Shown here piece by piece: positions 7,055-10,056 of a stretch of DNA of 10,056 nucleotides. The notes under the pieces are model-generated. The model was not told the DNA's origin. It searched no databases and worked only from the letters and a program-made list of their open reading frames with translations. The position numbers were made by a program, and so were the translations under genes. The first letter of the stretch is position 1; each line of letters starts with the position of its first letter. This DNA comes from Spirogloea muscicola (lineage: Eukaryota > Streptophyta > Zygnematophyceae > Spirogloeales > Spirogloeaceae): the NCBI GenBank assembly GCA_009602725.1, contig WELB01000358.1, forward strand, positions 31,441 to 41,496, read 5' to 3'.

Positions 7055-7607
7055 ATGAGCACCAGGACCAGCAACAGCAGGAATACAGCCAGGCGAGATA
7101 GCATCACCGTCATCCTCTGACTCTTCAGGATCGTTCCCATGTCGAGGAGCTCCCTTATGCCATCCGTTGCCATGCTCGCCGACGCGTGCCAAACGTCGAG
7201 TTGGTGGCGCGGTCGGCACCACAGGGCTCCATGGAAATGACCCTCATCTCGTGTGGTATAAAGCAGTTGGCTCCCCCAAATTGAGCTGAGCCAGTCCTGC
7301 ACTTTCCCCTAGCCCAATACAGAGGCTACTCTGGCACTGGTGCCACTCTTGCACAGTCCAGCATTGGAGCCAAAGCTCCTATGGCAATCTCAACAGCATG
7401 AAGACTCTCGGCCTCAAAACGGCTAAGTCACATATGCATGCAAGCGACACACAGTCTTGCACAGGCTGTTGTTTTGCCATGGCAGGAATCACCATTCAGA
7501 GCATCAAGGACAAGAAACACAAACTCGGCCTTGAGCACATAGTCAACCTTCACCTCCCAACCGCCGCTGAATTGGACATGCTGACAAGCAGCCAGTCCTA
7601 CCAATAG
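6994..7607 (+). pseudogene. Decayed Gln-rich open region, possible Ty1/copia gag-pol relic
   Basis: The frame from 6994 reads Gln-rich, then VEELPYAIRCHARRRVPNVE and onward, and is interrupted by about five stops in 180 codons; the two nearest the Gln-rich part are TAG in CAG-rich context. In the frame of the 7398 ATG (coding upstream from about 7360), YGNLNSMKTLGLKTAKS, then SCTGCCFAMAG, then KDKKHKLGLEHIVNLHLPTA resemble the pre-integrase module and integrase entry of Ty1/copia elements. In those, a leucine-rich segment precedes a C-x-x-C zinc ligand pair, a basic stretch, and LELVHxDLxGPM. The match is by eye, with the His ligands and core catalytic residues not seen. No LTRs or primer binding site were found. 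It may instead be unrelated non-coding DNA. Confidence 0.35.
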
Positions 7608-7715
7608 CAGGGGATGTGCGCGTGAAGGGTTGACCCGGCGACAGCTGCCGTTGGGGTGCCAGTGGCGACGACGGCACGACCGACTTCACCTCGACGCCAT
7701 GGTTGACAGTTGTGA

Positions 7716-7980
7716 GTACAAAGGCAAGCACATCTATATATGTACGTCACCTGCTGCTAAGCTGACCCGCTTGGTAACCACGAGTCAGCACATAGAGATC
7801 GCTAAGTGATGCTCGAATACCGGACGGCAATCGACAAGCTCTTGAAGGGGCCTGAAGAAGCTTACGAAGGGACCTGAAGAAGCTATGTCAGAACGGGGGG
7901 AGGAGCCAGAGGCAGAGAAACAAAGCAGCTACGAATCACTTAGAAACCTCTGCTAAGCAGCCGCAGGTCGGAGATGCTAG
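7716..7980 (+). repeat. Modules E, D and B of the right arm
   Basis: E at 7716-7788 matches 5671-5740. It is followed by TTGAAGGGGCCTGAAGAAGC and a near-duplicate, GAAGGGACCTGAAGAAGC, at 7867-7884, a small local tandem duplication. D (GCTATGTCAGAACGGG) lies at 7882-7897. Module B follows at about 7931-7980 (ACGAATCACTTAGAAACCTC and on to GGAGATGCTAGG). Confidence 0.7.
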
Positions 7981-7997
7981 GCTCGTGGAAGAAAGTG

Positions 7998-8200
7998 CTC
8001 GCCCATTGAGAATAGGGGCTGGAACAACCAGCCCGAAAAAGAATGAACAGAGTACGAGAAGGGGGCCAGGGGAAGCGCTAAGTAACAGAAACAAAGCTGC
8101 TACGAGACACTCAGTAACCCCTGCTAAGCAGCCGCAGATCAGAGATGCTGGGCTCGTGGAAGTGGGTCCCCCGGCCAGAGCCAGAGGCAGCAGCGAGGGC
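7998..8200 (+). repeat. Repeat unit 12, long A-linker-B copy
   Basis: GCTCGCCCATTGAGAATAGG leads to the hairpin GGGCTGG-AACAA-CCAGCCC (8016-8034), then AGTACGAGAAGGGGGCCAGG, GGAAGCGCTAAG, and long module B to 8200. It is collinear with 5401-5604 and, over its last 93 bp, with 5134-5226. Confidence 0.85.
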
Positions 8201-8480
8201 CATGACAGAATCGTGACAACGCCGGCATTGAGCCGAGGCCCCCCGCCGAGCGCGCTGGCGACGAGATCGGCGCGCCGGGTGTGGAGGCGGCCATCCGCCC
8301 CAGCGGTCACAGGCATGGTTCTGGCATTTTTCTATCGCCACAGTGTAACCGGCATTCACGAATATGCCAAACATGGCACTGCGGAGCAAGTCGTGGGTGC
8401 CGGTCCGCTCCCTCCCCCGTGCGCACCGAGTAGAAAGCGCGGCCAAGCAGTCCCCTGGAAAATTTCCTGGAAAAGAAAAG

Positions 8481-8554
8481 AAGTGGCACTCCCAATGGGG
8501 GCAAGGGCTGCGAAAAGCCAGCCCAAAAAGAATTCACAAAGGTTCAGAGGGGCC
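8481..8554 (+). repeat. Module A copy 10
   Basis: AAGTGGCACTCCCAATGGGG GCAA leads to the hairpin GGGCTG-CGAAAAGC-CAGCCC at 8505-8524, the AAAAAGAATTCACAAAGGTTC tail, and GAGGGGCC ending at 8554. It is close to copy 3 (4034-4107). Confidence 0.8.
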
Positions 8555-8584
8555 TAAGAGCGGTGAGCAGCTACAAAGAAGAAG

Positions 8585-8760
8585 GGCTCGCCCATTGAGA
8601 ATATGGGCTGGAACAGCCAGCCCAAAAAAGAAGAAAGCTACAAAGGGGCCTGAGGATGCAATGGTAAAACAGGGGGAGGAAAAGAGACAGACAGCCGCAT
8701 GCGGAAGATCTGCGCAAGCGAAGATGAGCTGAGCGAGCCGGCAGCATTAAAGCCGGAAAG
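8585..8760 (+). repeat. Module A copy 11 with D- and F-like pieces
   Basis: GGCTCGCCCATTGAGAATAT leads to the hairpin GGGCTGG-AACAG-CCAGCCC (8605-8623) and ACAAAGGGGCC to 8650. TGAGGATGCAATGGTAAAAC AGGGGGAGGAAAAGAGAC then resembles module D. GCGGAAGATCTGCGC and, further on, TTAAAGCCGGAAAG resemble the segment at about 4923-4965. Confidence 0.65.
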
Positions 8761-8776
8761 AAGCCAGGAAGAATTT

Positions 8777-8855
8777 GCTTGCCCATAGAGAGAAAAGAGA
8801 GATAAAGAGAAAAGAGAGGGCTGGCAAAGGAATGGACAAAAGGGCCGAAGGTGCC
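8777..8855 (+). repeat. Module A copy 12 with a GA-rich insertion
   Basis: TTGCTTGCCCATAGAGAGAA corresponds to the GCTCGCCCATTGAGAATA lead. A purine-only run (8786-8820, AGAG/AAAGAG words) then replaces the normal spacing. GGGCTGG is present but its right arm is lost, and GACAAAAGGGCCGAAGG closes the copy. Confidence 0.5.
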
Positions 8856-8856
8856 A

Positions 8857-9270
8857 AAGACCACAAAAGTGGGAAGAAGGGCCCAGGAGCGGCCCGATAG
8901 CAAAATCGCTCTGTTCCTGGACCCGGCTGCCAGCAACGCGCCCGTTCAGCTCCTTTTGGGTTCTGCTGCTGACCGCACTCGTGGTGTCTGGCCGCGCAGT
9001 TAATCTGGCCGCGCTTCTCTCACTCGTGCTGTCGTGGTGGGGTTCCCTCCTTGAGCGCGTTTGGGCTGGCACGTTCTAGATGCCGGGCCATTGCGAGTGA
9101 GCCTCTTCCTCTCCGACGCGCCCGCGGCGAGTGCGGCGCGCGGCGGGTGTGACCGCTCGGCGCGCCAACCTGCCGTGAGAGCCGCTCGCCGCGGCCAGGT
9201 GCGCGGCGGGCGAAGAAAGGCTGCGGCCTAGGAGAGGCCGGCGGTCGGGCAGGTTGCCGGCGCGGCGGCC
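8857..9270 (+). promoter_or_regulatory. Upstream region and 5'UTR of the WLM protease gene
   Basis: Non-repeat DNA that rises sharply in GC from about 9110 (GCGGCGAGTGCGGCGCGCGG type), as expected near a promoter and 5'UTR in a GC-rich alga. I see no convincing TATA box. The ATG at 9271 is in a strong context (GCGGCCATGGCG). The long minus-strand ORF here (9480-9076) is a GC-driven shadow. Confidence 0.4.
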
Positions 9271-9864
9271 ATGGCGCCTGCAGCAGGGCTGGTGTCGCTG
9301 GACAGCGCCGCGATGCACAAGGTGTGGGAGGTGCGGACGCTGGGGCGCGAGCGCGACGCCGAGGCGCGGCGCTTGCTGGAGGACGCGGCTGCCCAGGTGC
9401 AGCCCATCATGCGCGCCCGCCGCTGGCGCGTCGCTCTCCTCACTGAGTTCAGGTCCAGCCCTCCCCTGCCTCCCCCCCATATGTGTGTCCCTGCCTCTCT
9501 CTGTCCCTCACAAACCCACCCCCTCTACCTCCCCGCCGCCGCTGCGCTCCGTTGTCCTGCCCACCTTGATTGCTTCGGCTGTTGGCCTCAGAGGCCCTGC
9601 GCACAGCCTTGCAGCGGGAAATTGACATCTACTTTGGGCTGGTCTTCCACCAATTTGTTCTCGACCAGCCCGAGGAATGCGTCACTGCTGGGCCTGAATG
9701 TGAATGGCGGTCAGGAAGTTCGCATCCGGCTGCGGCGGCCAGGGCGGGACAGTGATTTTTTCCCGTACGAGCACGTCTTGGGCACGCTACTGCACGAGCT
9801 CGTGCACATCGAGCACGGACCTCATGACGCCAAGTTTTACAAGCTCCTCGACGACATCACCAAG
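9271..9864 (+). CDS. WSS1: WLM-domain (Wss1-type) DNA-protein-crosslink metalloprotease, first two exons
   Basis: Wss1/SPRTN-type zinc proteases cut proteins covalently trapped on DNA. Plant and algal members carry the WLM domain near the N-terminus. Exon 1 is 9271-9452 and exon 2 is 9669-9864, giving 126 residues; the rest is beyond the window. Seen in order are KVWEVRTLGR, an Ala/Glu-rich helix, QVQPIMRARRWRVALLTEF (residues about 42-60), SPRNASLLGLNVNGGQEVRI with LRRP after it (61-85), and the zinc site HELVHIEHGPHD (103-114) followed by KFYKLLDDI. The site fits HExxHxxxGPH, with His103, His107 and His113 as ligands and Glu104 as the catalytic base. The ATG at 9271 has a good context, and the domain begins within about 15 residues of it. 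The downstream C-terminal part, including any SUMO- or p97-binding motifs, is not visible. A PUB/UBL-WLM fusion is excluded at the N-terminus. Confidence 0.92.
9453..9668 (+). other. WLM gene intron 1 (216 bp, phase 2, stop-free in frame)
   Basis: The donor is TTCAG|GTCCAG at 9452/9453 and the acceptor is TCGACCAG|CCCGAGG at 9668/9669. Joining AG with C restores Ser and gives LLTEF-SPRNASLLGLN, the expected WLM sequence. The intron is pyrimidine-rich in its first part. Its length is a multiple of three and it has no stop in the gene's frame. Confidence 0.9.
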
Positions 9865-10056
9865 GTTCAGCCCTTTTCGTGTCGCCGATCACCCCACTCC
9901 CCCTCCTTCTGCTTGACGCCTGTGACAACTCGGCATGGCCTCAATTCCACTTCTCACCTTTTCCTTTTTGATTGACCTACGGTGCCTGACGGCTGCTGTA
10001 GCACGCGCCGCCGTGTTCTCTCTCCCCCCCATCCTCACCCCCAAACCCCCCCTCCC
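9865..10056 (+). other. WLM gene intron 2 (5' part, runs off the window)
   Basis: The donor is CACCAAG|GTTCAG at 9864/9865, directly after LLDDITK, where family members continue with another charged helix. No continuation of that helix is readable before the window end. The last 40 bases are almost all C and T, which suits a pyrimidine tract just before an acceptor beyond 10056. The unspliced frame stays open to a TGA at 9973-9975. Confidence 0.75.

Larger units (their letters stand above)
7716..8856 (+). repeat. Right arm of the degenerate repeat island
   Basis: The same modules as at 3774-5850, again all on the plus strand, in the order E (7716-7788), D (7846-7916), B (7931-7980), A-linker-B (7998-8200), a fragment matching 4637-4654 at 8429-8446, A (8481-8554), A (8587-8650), D-like and F-like pieces (8651-8760), and a last decayed A (8777-8855). 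The module order differs from the left arm, so it is not one simple duplication of it. A non-repeat stretch at 8201-8428 resembles nothing I know. Confidence 0.8.

Noticed and set aside
7936-8316. Minus-strand hydrophobic ORF, 126 codons
   Set aside because: It is the antisense translation of modules A and B. Similar Leu/Phe/Pro-rich peptides arise wherever the repeat occurs, and none is conserved as protein.
3774-8856. CRISPR array or tRNA-derived SINE explanation for the repeats
   Set aside because: Repeats are diverged, irregularly spaced and modular in a eukaryotic context, so not CRISPR. I found no convincing polymerase III A and B boxes, no tRNA-like fold, and no A- or T-rich tail.
9076-9480. 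Minus-strand 134-codon ORF over the WLM first exon
   Set aside because: It lies antisense to a confidently identified exon and its GC-rich 5'UTR.
1-10056. tRNA, rRNA or telomeric repeats
   Set aside because: No GGTTCRANYCC B-box with matching acceptor arms, no rRNA-like conserved stretch, and no TTTAGGG-type array seen on reading both strands.

Overview
The window is nuclear DNA of a green-lineage photosynthetic eukaryote, most likely a GC-rich green microalga. The evidence is a chlorophyll a/b-binding protein of the CP29 (Lhcb4) type, GT-AG introns, GC-rich third codon positions, and a plant/alga-type WLM metalloprotease. I cannot place it to genus. The CP29 sequence reads closer to the land-plant form than to what I recall of Chlamydomonas, which could suit a trebouxiophyte or a streptophyte alga.

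Layout. Positions 1-1324 (+) hold a nearly complete LHCB4 gene in two exons, cut at its 5' end by the window edge. Positions 1325-2030 are a convergent intergenic/3'UTR stretch. Positions 2031-2792 (-) are the last exon of an Arg/Asp/Glu-rich, nuclear-looking protein. Its upstream part may lie in 2793-3602, where an Ala/Gly-rich minus-strand ORF (3602-3402) starts below a trio of GACGACGGGG arms. From about 3770 to 5850, and again from about 7715 to 8860, the DNA is a non-coding island. It is built from at least twelve head-to-tail, same-strand, decayed copies of a repeat with a GGGCTG...CAGCCC hairpin core and a CTCAGTAACC-type partner module. Between the two arms (about 5850-7700) lies different DNA: a diverged 73-bp tandem duplication, a CAG microsatellite, and a stop-riddled stretch that resembles the pre-integrase region of a Ty1/copia retrotransposon. 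Positions 9271-9864 (+) are the first two exons of a WLM/Wss1-type DNA-protein-crosslink protease, whose second intron runs off the window.

The three better genes have no evident shared pathway: thylakoid light harvesting, probable nuclear RNA metabolism, and DNA-protein-crosslink repair. They are separate eukaryotic genes and show no operon logic. The most unusual content is the repeat island, in which the hairpin arms stay intact while the flanks diverge. The next is the WLM gene's first intron, which is 216 bp (a multiple of three) and free of in-frame stops, so its retention would give an in-frame insertion.
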